Positions 1-6,541 of a stretch of 8,240 bases of DNA are shown piece after piece. A program made the translations under genes and the position numbers. Origin of the DNA: Ruminococcus callidus. Its GTDB lineage: Bacteria > Bacillota > Clostridia > Oscillospirales > Ruminococcaceae. Numbering within the stretch: position 1 is the first letter of the stretch; the number at the start of each line of letters is the position of its first letter. The notes beneath the pieces were generated by a model. It saw only the letters and a program-made list of their open reading frames with translations, ran no database searches and was not told the origin of the DNA. The stretch is from NCBI RefSeq assembly GCF_020709055.1, contig NZ_JAJFCK010000067.1, positions 1-8,240 of the forward strand. The letters run 5' to 3'.

Positions 1-5
1 TTTTT

Positions 6-617
6 ATGAAAAAGGCACTTGCATTTTTGACGGCATCTATCATGGCGCTGGGCTCTCTGCCGTTCCTCTCCGCTGGTGCGGAAAGTTTTGCACCGGGCGA
101 TGTGGATATGGACGGCGTAATCACGGGGCATGACGCTGCACTGGTTTCCCGCCACCTGATTCACGGTGACAACAACCTCTCGGAAGAACAGCTGAAGCTG
201 GCAGACTACAATGGGGATGGCGTAGTCGATGAAGAAGACGCAAAGGCGATCGCTGAAAACGCAGTATACCCTCTGAGTGATGTCGATTTGGACGGCTATT
301 GCACCATGGATGACAGCTATGAGATCATTAACTACTATTCGCACAGAGCTGCCGGCAGTCTCGATCGCATCGACGCATATTCTCAGGTGCAGTTGAACCT
401 GATGGATACGGACGGCTTACAGGATGCAGTATCGCTGGATGATTTCATGGGAAGCACGCATGTAACTGCTTATTATGCCGCACGCGCTTACTTCTCCTTC
501 TGGGACAAATACGGTGTCGGCGTTTATGCGACCAACGGCGACCAGAATTGCTACTACGTTCCGCATAACATCCGGATCCAGTGGGGCGATGACGTTTCTC
601 TCTTTACAGAAGTATAA
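6..617 (+). CDS. Secreted protein with tandem dockerin-like calcium repeats
   Basis: This 203-residue protein starts with a signal peptide: MKKALAF, a hydrophobic stretch to about residue 23, and a likely cleavage site near AGA-ES (residues 24-27). Two classical dockerin type I calcium loops follow, at 32-43 (D32, D34, D36, D43) and 67-78 (D67, N69, D71, D78), with the connecting helices expected of a dockerin. A second, weaker pair follows: loop three at 92-103 (D92, D94, D96, D103) and a distorted fourth near 134-146. Residues 147-203 are aromatic-rich and match nothing I recognise. Dockerins bind cohesins on scaffoldins in cellulosome-type assemblies outside the cell. No catalytic or carbohydrate-binding module is visible, so its role in such a complex is unknown. 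The start is fixed by the signal peptide; its ribosome binding site lies left of the window. A plain EF-hand secreted protein is the alternative. Confidence 0.85.
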   Translation: MKKALAFLTASIMALGSLPFLSAGAESFAPGDVDMDGVITGHDAALVSRHLIHGDNNLSEEQLKLADYNGDGVVDEEDAKAIAENAVYPLSDVDLDGYCTMDDSYEIINYYSHRAAGSLDRIDAYSQVQLNLMDTDGLQDAVSLDDFMGSTHVTAYYAARAYFSFWDKYGVGVYATNGDQNCYYVPHNIRIQWGDDVSLFTEV

Positions 618-659
618 TTTCTCCGTTTCAACTCCTTTCAAAATAAATCCAGTATCACC

Positions 660-698
660 AGTGCGCACATTCGTCCTCGGACGGGTGGGCGCACTTTT
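660..698 (+). terminator. Intrinsic terminator after the dockerin gene
   Basis: The arms AGTGCGC (660-666) and GCGCACT (689-695) pair over 7 bp. Inside them CGTC/GACG (672-675 with 680-683) forms a small second stem. TTTT follows at 695-698. It sits 43 bases after the dockerin stop and just before the yifB promoter, so it most likely ends dockerin transcription. The internal loop makes it weaker than a textbook terminator. Confidence 0.6.
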
Positions 699-709
699 CC
701 GTTTTCCTA

Positions 710-738
710 TTTACTTTTCCCCCAAACCATGCTATACT
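710..738 (+). promoter_or_regulatory. Sigma-A promoter for yifB-rodA
   Basis: The -35 box is TTTACT (710-715) and the -10 box is TATACT (733-738), with a 17-base spacer. TG at 730-731 gives an extended -10. Transcription would begin near 745, about 25 bases before the yifB start, leaving room only for the ribosome binding site AGGTGA (761-766). Confidence 0.65.
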
Positions 739-770
739 TATAAGTGCAATTCCTTCTGTGAGGTGAATCG

Positions 771-2294
771 ATGTTTACCCAAATCAAAAGTCTGGGGCTG
801 TTCGGGCTGAACGCCTTTCCCGTTGACGTGGAAGTCAGCATCAGCCGCGGCAATCCCCAGTTCGAAATCGTGGGGCTGCCCGATGCGTCCGTGCGGGAGA
901 GCCGAGAGCGCATTCGGGCTGCACTGACCGCCATGTCCGTGCTTCTGCCGCCCCGCCGCATCACCGTCAATCTCGCACCTGCCGACGTGAAAAAGATCGG
1001 CACCATGCACGATCTCGCCATTCTGCTGGGCATTCTGGTCTGCATGCAGATGCTCTCTCCCCAGCCCGCCGGACGGGTATTCCTCGGCGAGGTCTCCCTC
1101 TCCGGACAGGTGCGCAGTGTCAACGGCGTACTGCCCATGGCGCTGCTGGCGGCGCAGACCGGAGCGCAGGAGCTGTACGTGCCGGCGGAAAATGCGGCGG
1201 AAGCTGCTGCCGCCGGAATTCCGGTGTACGCCGTCCGCAATGTGGAAGAGCTGATCGCCCATCTGGAACAGGAGACACCTCTCCCCCTGCAGCCGGAAAC
1301 CGACACATCTCCGGTTTCTGCCGACCAGCAGCTGGATTTTGCCGACGTGAAAGGGCAGCAGAACGCACGCTATGCGCTGGAGATCGCCGCAGCCGGCGGA
1401 CACAACGCCCTAATGATCGGCAGCCCCGGCAGCGGAAAGAGCATGCTCGCCAAGCGCATCCCCTCGATTTTGCCGGAGATGACACGGGCGGAATCCATGG
1501 AGACCACACAGATCTACTCCATCGCCGGACTGCTTGACCCCAAGCAGCCCATCATCCGCACACGGCCGTTCCGCTCTCCGCACCACACCATTTCCAGCGT
1601 GGGACTGGTGGGCGGCGGCAGCGTTCCGCACCCCGGCGAGATCTCTCTGGCGCATAACGGGCTGCTGTTTCTGGATGAATTGGCAGAATTTGACCATCGG
1701 ACACTGGAAATTATGCGCCAGCCGCTGGAAGATCACCGTGTGACCATTACCCGTGCAGCCGGCACCATCACCTACCCCTGTTCTTTCATGCTGGTGGGCG
1801 CCATGAACCCCTGTCCCTGCGGCTATTTCGGCCATCCGCACCGCAAGTGCACGTGCAGCGACCGGCAGGTGCGCCAGTATCTCAACCGCATCTCCGGCCC
1901 GCTGCTGGATCGGTTCGACCTGCACATTGAGGTGGAGCCAGTCTCTTTCGACGATCTCTCGGCAAAGACAAAATCGGAGTCCTCGGCAGAGATTCGAAAG
2001 CGGGTACAGGCGGCACGGGAGCGCCAGACCCGGCGCTTCGCCGGCACCAATATCTTCTGCAATGCGGCGATTCCCGCCGGAAAGCTACAGGACTACTGCA
2101 TGCTGGACAGCGATGCCCTGACTCTGCTCCACGCCGTTTTCGACAAGCTGGGGCTGAGCGCACGTGCCTATGACCGGATTCTCAAGGTTGCCCGCACCAT
2201 CGCCGATCTGGATCAGTGCGACGTCATCGGAAAGAAGCACATCGCCTCTGCCGCACAGTTCCGCAGTCTGGACCGAAAATACTGGGCACAATGA
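771..2294 (+). CDS. yifB: YifB/ComM family Mg-chelatase-like AAA+ ATPase
   Basis: This 507-residue protein is full length for the YifB/ComM family. Residues 1 to about 170 form the N-terminal Lon S5-like domain, opening with the family's typical IKSLGLFGL and containing GLPDASVRESRERI. The AAA+ magnesium-chelatase domain follows, with Walker A GSPGSGKS (217-224) and Walker B LLFLDE (298-303, D302-E303). The conserved cysteine cluster is present (C348, C350, C360, C362), then the GPLLDRFDLH segment carrying the likely sensor/arginine-finger region. In Gram-negative relatives, ComM is a hexameric helicase that drives branch migration during natural transformation; the role in Clostridia is less clear. 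It is an intracellular ATPase. The start is supported by AGGTGA 4 bases upstream and by family alignment. It is the first gene of a unit with rodA, whose start lies 11 bases after its stop. Confidence 0.95.
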   Translation: MFTQIKSLGLFGLNAFPVDVEVSISRGNPQFEIVGLPDASVRESRERIRAALTAMSVLLPPRRITVNLAPADVKKIGTMHDLAILLGILVCMQMLSPQPAGRVFLGEVSLSGQVRSVNGVLPMALLAAQTGAQELYVPAENAAEAAAAGIPVYAVRNVEELIAHLEQETPLPLQPETDTSPVSADQQLDFADVKGQQNARYALEIAAAGGHNALMIGSPGSGKSMLAKRIPSILPEMTRAESMETTQIYSIAGLLDPKQPIIRTRPFRSPHHTISSVGLVGGGSVPHPGEISLAHNGLLFLDELAEFDHRTLEIMRQPLEDHRVTITRAAGTITYPCSFMLVGAMNPCPCGYFGHPHRKCTCSDRQVRQYLNRISGPLLDRFDLHIEVEPVSFDDLSAKTKSESSAEIRKRVQAARERQTRRFAGTNIFCNAAIPAGKLQDYCMLDSDALTLLHAVFDKLGLSARAYDRILKVARTIADLDQCDVIGKKHIASAAQFRSLDRKYWAQ

Positions 2295-2299
2295 AAGGA
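2294..2299 (+). promoter_or_regulatory. Ribosome binding site that sets the rodA start
   Basis: AAAGGA lies 6 bases before ATG 2306 and overlaps the last base of the yifB stop codon. It favours ATG 2306 over in-frame ATG codons at 2216 and 2291, which would overlap yifB or lack a well-placed site. Confidence 0.7.
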
Positions 2300-2305
2300 T
2301 ATACC

Positions 2306-3469
2306 ATGATTCGAAAATACACGCCCTCCCGCCGGGAAAAACCGGAGAGCTGGCTGCACCAGTACTGGCGGCGGCTGGACAAATCCCTGATCTTTGCCGC
2401 CATTCTCTGCTCCGGATGCAGCATTCTCCTGCTCTTCTCCATCTGGCAAAACGGCATCTCCGATGCTGTGGGCGCCAGCTACTACCGCACACAGCTCTTC
2501 TCCTGTCTGCTGGGAATCGTCTGTGTTGGTGCGCTCTCCCTTATCGACTACCACAAAATCGCCAAACTCTGGTTCATCTATGCGCCCATTGCGCTGGTGC
2601 TGACCTGTCTTTGCTTTACGGCGCTGGGACAGCGGCGTGAGGGCGCAGACGACCAGGCGTGGCTGAAAATCGGCTCGTTCCAGTTCCAGCCCTCCGAGGT
2701 GCTGAAGCTCGCCTTCATCCTTACCTTTGCCACCCATCTGTCAAAAGATGAGGAGAACATGAACAAGCCCCTGCACATGCTGCTGCTCATTGTCCACGGC
2801 ATGATTCCCACGGGACTGATCGCCCTGCAGGGGGACTACGGTACTGCCATTGTCTTTGCCATCATCTTTCTTGGCATGCTCTTCACGGCACACATCTCAT
2901 GGAAGTATGTGCTGGCGCTTCTCATCACCATTCCGGCGGCGCTCTTCGCTGCCTGGAACTTCATCCTCGGGGACACCCACAAACAGCGAATTCTCGTCCT
3001 GCTCCACCCCGGAACGGATCCGGAAAATCTGGAGTACCAGCAGGATCGTGGTCTGGAGGCGCTGTCCAACGGCAAGATTTTCGGCGTCGGGCTGTTCTCC
3101 GGCGAGGACGCCTATGTTTCCGTGCCGGAAATCCACAACGACTTTATGTTCGCACAGGTGGGACAGGCGCTGGGATTTGTCGGTGCTATTGCCGTGGTGC
3201 TGGTGCTGGCGTTTCTGTGCCTGAAAGTGCTCTACGACGGTTACCGTGCCAAGGACTCGCTGGGCTTGTTCCTGTGCGCCGGCGTTTTCGCCATGCTGTT
3301 CATCCACTGTGTCATGAACATCGGCATGGTGCTGAAGGTTGCGCCGGTCATCGGTGTTCCCCTCCCCTTTATCAGCGCCGGCGGTACAGCGACTGTGAGC
3401 ATGTATGTGGCGCTGGGGCTTGTGGTAAGCATCTACAGCCAGAGCAAGCGAAAAAACCGGCACCGGTAA
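2306..3469 (+). CDS. rodA: RodA-type SEDS peptidoglycan glycosyltransferase
   Basis: This polytopic membrane protein of 387 residues matches the RodA/FtsW/SpoVE (SEDS) family, which polymerises lipid II into glycan strands together with a class B penicillin-binding protein. About ten membrane helices can be drawn. Family signatures appear in order: QPSE (128-131, then K134), a QGDYGTA version of the usual QPDLGTA (175-181), DPENLEYQ in the large outer loop (238-245), PEIHNDFMFA (274-283) and GVPLPFISAGG (350-360). D279, in the HNDF motif, aligns with the catalytic aspartate of RodA proteins. RodA is preferred over FtsW because of the LPF-ISAGG context and the pairing with a non-division gene, but the sequence alone does not exclude an FtsW paralogue. 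The chosen start avoids a 26-residue overlap with yifB. A hairpin terminator follows at 3502-3534. Confidence 0.88.
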   Translation: MIRKYTPSRREKPESWLHQYWRRLDKSLIFAAILCSGCSILLLFSIWQNGISDAVGASYYRTQLFSCLLGIVCVGALSLIDYHKIAKLWFIYAPIALVLTCLCFTALGQRREGADDQAWLKIGSFQFQPSEVLKLAFILTFATHLSKDEENMNKPLHMLLLIVHGMIPTGLIALQGDYGTAIVFAIIFLGMLFTAHISWKYVLALLITIPAALFAAWNFILGDTHKQRILVLLHPGTDPENLEYQQDRGLEALSNGKIFGVGLFSGEDAYVSVPEIHNDFMFAQVGQALGFVGAIAVVLVLAFLCLKVLYDGYRAKDSLGLFLCAGVFAMLFIHCVMNIGMVLKVAPVIGVPLPFISAGGTATVSMYVALGLVVSIYSQSKRKNRHR

Positions 3470-3483
3470 TGCAGACATTCCAC

Positions 3484-3504
3484 TGACATCATATTGACAT
3501 CATA
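3484..3504. repeat. Tandem 10-bp direct repeat TGACATCATA
   Basis: TGACATCATA occurs at 3484-3493 and again at 3495-3504, separated by one T. The 11-base period is close to one helical turn, as seen for some direct-repeat operators. The second copy overlaps the left foot of the rodA terminator. A function is not shown. Confidence 0.6.
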
Positions 3505-3534
3505 CGTTGAAAGGTTCTCTTTCAGCGTATTTTT
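3502..3534 (+). terminator. Intrinsic terminator of yifB-rodA
   Basis: Bases 3502-3513 pair with 3519-3530 over 12 bp (core ACGTTGAAAG with CTTTCAGCGT, one G-U), leaving a 5-base loop, GTTCT. A run of T continues to 3534. It lies 32 bases after the rodA stop and separates that unit from the downstream membrane-protein gene. Confidence 0.75.
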
Positions 3535-3596
3535 GCGTGACACGATATCTTTTGGTGACCGTTTTGGAAATGACAGAACATCAAATCCCATCCTAT

Positions 3597-3604
3597 AAAG
3601 AGGT
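3597..3604 (+). promoter_or_regulatory. Ribosome binding site that sets the YitT-like gene start
   Basis: AAAGAGGT lies 7 bases before ATG 3612. The longer in-frame reading from TTG 3507 would begin inside the rodA terminator stem, so ATG 3612 is preferred. Confidence 0.7.
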
Positions 3605-3611
3605 AAGTCAT

Positions 3612-4313
3612 ATGAAACCGTCCAAACCCCAAGACCGCCCATCCGCTGCTTTCCACACCATGCGGGGAGAACTGGCGCTGCTCGTCGCCGTCTGCATCAA
3701 CAGCTTCGGCGTGGTGCTCATGCTCTACTCCGGTGCCGGCATCTCCGCCATCTCCAGCGTGCCCTTTGCCTTTTCCGAGGTGTTTCCCAAAATCTCTCTC
3801 GGCACGTGGACCTATCTGTTTCAGGGGCTGCTGGTGCTCAGTCTGATGGTTATGCGAAAAAAATTCGTGCCGTCGTACCTGTTCAGCTTTGTGGTGGGCT
3901 TCGTCTTTGGCGAACTGCTGGATGTCCACGAACTGTGGATCTCCGTTCTCCCCACGGCGCTGCCTTTCCGCTTCCTGTACTTCATCATCAGCTACGTGCT
4001 CATCTGCGTCGGCATCGCCATCTCCAACCGCTGCAAGCTCCCCATTATCCCCACCGACCTGTTCCCACGGGAGCTTGCCGACATCACAAAAGCGGGCTAT
4101 CCCAAGATCAAGATCGGCTTCGACGTCGCCTGTCTTGCTGTCACGGCTGCATTGACCTTCTTCTGTCTGGGACATCTGGAGGGGCTGGGCATTGGCACCA
4201 TTCTGGCAGCCTTCACCATGGGCAAAGGCGTAGGCATCGTGGGCACACTGCTGGACAGGCACTTCCGCTTTGTGTCCGTACTTTCCAAACGGGAGGAGGA
4301 TGCATCATGCTGA
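3612..4313 (+). CDS. YitT/YczE-like integral membrane protein
   Basis: This 233-residue protein has a short charged N-terminal tail and about six membrane helices, near residues 19-40, 62-82, 86-104, 118-138, 168-189 and 193-213. The last helix carries a glycine-rich GLGIGTILAAFTMGKGVGI segment (191-209). This glycine pattern and the size fit the YitT/YczE group of Gram-positive membrane proteins, whose transported substrate or activity is not established. The loop between helices four and five (about 140-167) is polar and holds PIIPTDLFPREL. Its stop overlaps the start of the ABM gene by 7 bases (ATGCTGA), so the two are translationally coupled and probably work in the same process. No convincing promoter was found in 3535-3596. 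The family call is from memory of the fold pattern, not from a search. Confidence 0.7.
   Translation: MKPSKPQDRPSAAFHTMRGELALLVAVCINSFGVVLMLYSGAGISAISSVPFAFSEVFPKISLGTWTYLFQGLLVLSLMVMRKKFVPSYLFSFVVGFVFGELLDVHELWISVLPTALPFRFLYFIISYVLICVGIAISNRCKLPIIPTDLFPRELADITKAGYPKIKIGFDVACLAVTAALTFFCLGHLEGLGIGTILAAFTMGKGVGIVGTLLDRHFRFVSVLSKREEDASC
4291..4299 (+). promoter_or_regulatory. Strong ribosome binding site for the ABM gene inside the upstream gene
   Basis: GGGAGGAGG (4291-4299) is a near-perfect anti-16S complement 7 bases before ATG 4307. It lies within the last codons of the YitT-like gene and fixes the ABM start despite the long open frame that extends upstream to 3806. Confidence 0.8.
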
Positions 4314-4585
4314 CACTTTTGGTGACCTACACCGCAAAAGCCGGACAGCGGGATGCGTTTTTACAGGCAGTGCTGCAAAGCGGTCTGCCGGAGCGCATCC
4401 GGCAGGAGAACGGCTGCCTGCGGTACGACTATTTTCTCTCGACAGAGCGTCCGGACGAAATCCTGCTGGCAGAACAGTGGGCATCGCCGGAACAGCAGGA
4501 GATCCACCTCCGGCAGCCCCACATGGCACGCTTACAGCAGCTGAAAACCACATATATTGCGGAAACGGCTGTCCAGCGGCTGTGA
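4307..4585 (+). CDS. Antibiotic biosynthesis monooxygenase (ABM) fold protein
   Basis: This 92-residue protein has the size and pattern of single-domain ABM proteins, which form dimeric ferredoxin-like alpha/beta barrels: an opening strand (LTLLVTYTAKAG), a helix (RDAFLQAVLQ), then ENGCLRYDYFLS (34-45), a strand ending EQW (56-58) and a His-containing helix (IHLRQPHMARL, 66-76). Some relatives, such as YgiN, oxidise quinols without a cofactor; others have heme- or stress-related roles, and many are uncharacterised. The substrate cannot be read from the sequence. It overlaps the YitT-like gene by 7 bases and has its own strong ribosome binding site, so both are made from one transcript. The same frame is open back to 3806, but that part is the shadow of the upstream gene. 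Confidence 0.82.
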   Translation: MLTLLVTYTAKAGQRDAFLQAVLQSGLPERIRQENGCLRYDYFLSTERPDEILLAEQWASPEQQEIHLRQPHMARLQQLKTTYIAETAVQRL

Positions 4586-4590
4586 GTCCC

Positions 4591-4631
4591 TGCTTTTTTC
4601 GTGGATTCATAAAATGTACTTGCTTTTTTCG
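4591..4631. repeat. Direct repeat of TGCTTTTTTCG 30 bases apart
   Basis: TGCTTTTTTCG occurs at 4591-4601 and 4621-4631, exactly 30 bases apart. The first copy follows the ABM stop and could act as the T-run of a weak terminator, although no strong stem precedes it. The second overlaps the -35 box and spacer of the guaA promoter. Confidence 0.55.
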
Positions 4632-4648
4632 AAAAAAAATGGCATAAT
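4620..4648 (+). promoter_or_regulatory. Promoter of guaA
   Basis: The -35 box is TTGCTT (4620-4625), the spacer 17 bases and the -10 box CATAAT (4643-4648), with TG at 4640-4641 as an extended -10. The spacer holds a T6-CG-A6 palindrome (4624-4637), likely bent DNA. The leader to ATG 4690 is only about 35 bases, too short for a guanine riboswitch. Confidence 0.6.
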
Positions 4649-4689
4649 AAGAGAAAGCGTGCACCCTGCACAGAAAGGATACGAAATCT

Positions 4690-6228
4690 ATGAAAAATCA
4701 ACTGGTTCTGGTATTGGACTTCGGCGGTCAGTACAATCAGCTTATCGCACGGCGTGTGCGGGAATGCGGTGTCTACTGCGAAGTCATCCGCTATACCACA
4801 CCCCTGAAAGAAATCGCCGCACGGAAACCGGCGGGCATCATCTTCACCGGCGGTCCGAACAGCGTCTATGACGAAAAATCCCCCCACATTTCCAAGGAAA
4901 TCTTTGAGATGGGCATCCCGATCCTCGGCATCTGCTACGGCTGTCAGCTGATGGCATACACCCTCGGCGGAACGGTCACCACCTGCACCACATCGGAGTA
5001 CGGCAAGACCGAGACCATCTACGACAAATCCAGCGCACTGTTCCAGAACGAGGAGCTGCCGGCGCAGGCAATCTCCTGGATGAGCCACACCGACTACATC
5101 TCGCAGGCACCGGAGGGCTTCACCGTTACAGCGCACACCGAGAACTGCCCCGTTGCTGCCATGGAGTGTCCGGAGCGCAAGCTGTACGCCGTACAGTTCC
5201 ATCCGGAAGTCAACCACACCCAGTACGGTCTGACCATGCTGGACGGCTTTCTGAAAAAGGTCTGCGGCTGCACCGGCGACTGGACTATGGGAAATTATGC
5301 CAAGACTGCCATTGCAGACATCCGGAAAAAGGTCGGCGACGGCAGAGTCCTGCTGGCACTCTCCGGCGGTGTGGACAGCTCTGTCTGTGCTGCGCTGCTC
5401 TCCCGTGCCGTGGGCAAGAAGCTGACCTGTATCTTCGTAGACCACGGATTCCTGCGGAAAAACGAGGGCGACGAGGTCGAGGCTGCATTTGCAGATAAGG
5501 ACATCAACTTCATCCGTGTCAATGCCAAGGCTGCCTTTATGGAAAAGCTCAGCGGCGTTTCTGATCCGGAGACCAAGCGCAAGACCATTGGCGAGGAGTT
5601 CATCCGTGCCTTTGAGCGGGAGTCCAAGAAGCTGGGCACCGTAGACTTTCTGGCACAGGGCACCATCTATCCGGACGTCATCGAAAGCGGCACCGGCGAT
5701 GCAGCTGTCATCAAGTCCCACCACAACGTGGGCGGTCTGCCGGACTATGTGGACTTCAAGGAAATCATCGAACCCCTGCGCCTGCTGTTCAAGGACGAGG
5801 TGCGTCAGCTGGGTATCGAACTGGGACTGCCGGAAAATCTGGTATGGCGTCAGCCGTTCCCGGGACCGGGTCTGGCAATCCGCATCATCGGCGAGATCAC
5901 AGACGAAAAACTGTCCATCCTGCAGGATGCAGACTGGATCTTCCGGGAGGAGATCGCCAAGGCCGGACTGGACCGGAGCATCCACCAGTACTTCGCCGTT
6001 CTGACCAACATGCGTTCCGTTGGCGTTATGGGCGACGGCAGAACCTACGACTATACGCTGGCACTGCGTGGCGTTACCACCACCGACTTCATGACCGCCG
6101 ACTTCGCACGGATTCCGTACGAGGTGCTGGAAGTCATCTCGGCACGTATCGTCAACGAAGTAAAGAACATCAATCGCGTGGTGTATGATATCACCACAAA
6201 GCCGCCGGCTACGATCGAGTGGGAATAA
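4690..6228 (+). CDS. guaA: GMP synthase (glutamine-hydrolysing)
   Basis: GuaA converts XMP to GMP using ATP and glutamine, the last step of guanine nucleotide synthesis, in the cytoplasm. At 512 residues it is the normal length. The class I glutamine amidotransferase domain (about 1-190) has the nucleophile C82 in GICYGCQ and the triad partners H171 and E173 in QFHPEV. The ATP pyrophosphatase domain follows, with the PP-loop SGGVDSS (225-231) and DHGFLRK from D251. The C-terminal dimerisation domain contains [11 protein letters not shown] and ends in KPPATIEWE, as in known GuaA proteins. All key residues are present. AAAGGA (4674-4679) lies 10 bases before the ATG. The gene has its own promoter and terminator, so it is probably monocistronic. 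The long open frame antisense to it (4429-6318) is a codon-bias shadow. Confidence 0.98.
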   Translation: MKNQLVLVLDFGGQYNQLIARRVRECGVYCEVIRYTTPLKEIAARKPAGIIFTGGPNSVYDEKSPHISKEIFEMGIPILGICYGCQLMAYTLGGTVTTCTTSEYGKTETIYDKSSALFQNEELPAQAISWMSHTDYISQAPEGFTVTAHTENCPVAAMECPERKLYAVQFHPEVNHTQYGLTMLDGFLKKVCGCTGDWTMGNYAKTAIADIRKKVGDGRVLLALSGGVDSSVCAALLSRAVGKKLTCIFVDHGFLRKNEGDEVEAAFADKDINFIRVNAKAAFMEKLSGVSDPETKRKTIGEEFIRAFERESKKLGTVDFLAQGTIYPDVIESGTGDAAVIKSHHNVGGLPDYVDFKEIIEPLRLLFKDEVRQLGIELGLPENLVWRQPFPGPGLAIRIIGEITDEKLSILQDADWIFREEIAKAGLDRSIHQYFAVLTNMRSVGVMGDGRTYDYTLALRGVTTTDFMTADFARIPYEVLEVISARIVNEVKNINRVVYDITTKPPATIEWE

Positions 6229-6256
6229 GCTTCCGGAATACAAATACAAACAAGAG

Positions 6257-6290
6257 AAGGTCGAACTGCAGAAACGGTTCGGCCTTTTTT
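6257..6290 (+). terminator. Intrinsic terminator of guaA
   Basis: AAGGTCGAAC (6257-6266) pairs with GTTCGGCCTT (6277-6286) with one G-U. Two more pairs (6267-6268 with 6275-6276) close a 6-base loop. A run of six T (6285-6290) follows, giving a textbook terminator 28 bases after the guaA stop. Confidence 0.88.
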
Positions 6291-6325
6291 GCGGTAGTTT
6301 GACATCGTGGAAACGCAAAAAGATT

Positions 6326-6524
6326 CGGGAACAGTTGCCCCGTCAGGCTGCTCCAGCTGAGCGCAGCTGGCGAGGTGTTCTTAGAGGGCGAGTAGCCCTC
6401 TGAGTCGCTGTCCGCAGACAGCGAAACTCCCTGCGCCATGCTTCTGGCGCACGGGGAAGGTGGGTGAGAAAAGCGACAGCTTTTCGAGGGCGGAGCGAAC
6501 AAGACCGCTCCGCCCTGTGTCCCG
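6326..6524. other. Multi-hairpin structured element (candidate ncRNA or dispersed repeat)
   Basis: Six near-contiguous hairpins tile this gene-free stretch. Their arms are: 6353-6359/6364-6370 (CCAGCTG, loop AGCG); 6383-6389/6395-6401 (AGAGGGC, loop GAGTA); 6405-6412/6417-6424 (TCGCTGTC, loop CGCA); 6432-6438/6445-6451 (TGCGCCA); 6468-6474/6479-6485 (GAAAAGC, loop GACA); and 6487-6497/6506-6516 (AGGGCGGAGCG). Two longer-range stems nest around them. CCCCGT (6338-6343) pairs with ACGGGG (6451-6456) around the first four. CGGGAACAG (6326-6334) pairs with CTGTGTCCCG (6515-6524), one bulge, around everything. The outer stems share a few bases with hairpins four and six. This is either a multibranched RNA or a foldable dispersed intergenic repeat; hairpin-rich repeats are known in Faecalibacterium and Ruminococcus relatives. 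A TTGACA lies at 6299-6304 but lacks a good -10. Strand is undecided. Confidence 0.55.
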
Positions 6525-6541
6525 TTTGCTGTGCTGTGATT

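Noticed and set aside
738..1403. Minus-strand open frames opposite the start of yifB
   Set aside because: They are shadows of yifB with low-complexity, His/Arg-rich translations and no ribosome binding site.
3507..3611. N-terminal extension of the YitT-like protein from TTG 3507
   Set aside because: It would start inside the rodA terminator stem with no ribosome binding site, while ATG 3612 has a good one.
4649..4689. Possible guanine riboswitch before guaA
   Set aside because: The leader is only about 40 bases with no three-way junction or conserved loop bases, too short for a purine aptamer.
4429..6318. 629-residue open frame on the minus strand
   Set aside because: It lies antisense to the fully conserved guaA, has no recognisable domain, and reflects the codon bias of the real gene.
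6299..6327. Promoter driving the folded element from TTGACA 6299-6304
   Set aside because: The -35 is perfect but no acceptable -10 lies 15-18 bases downstream, so it was not listed as a feature.
6326..6524. CRISPR array as an explanation for the repeated hairpins
   Set aside because: The hairpin arms differ in sequence and there is no constant repeat with regular spacers, nor any cas gene.
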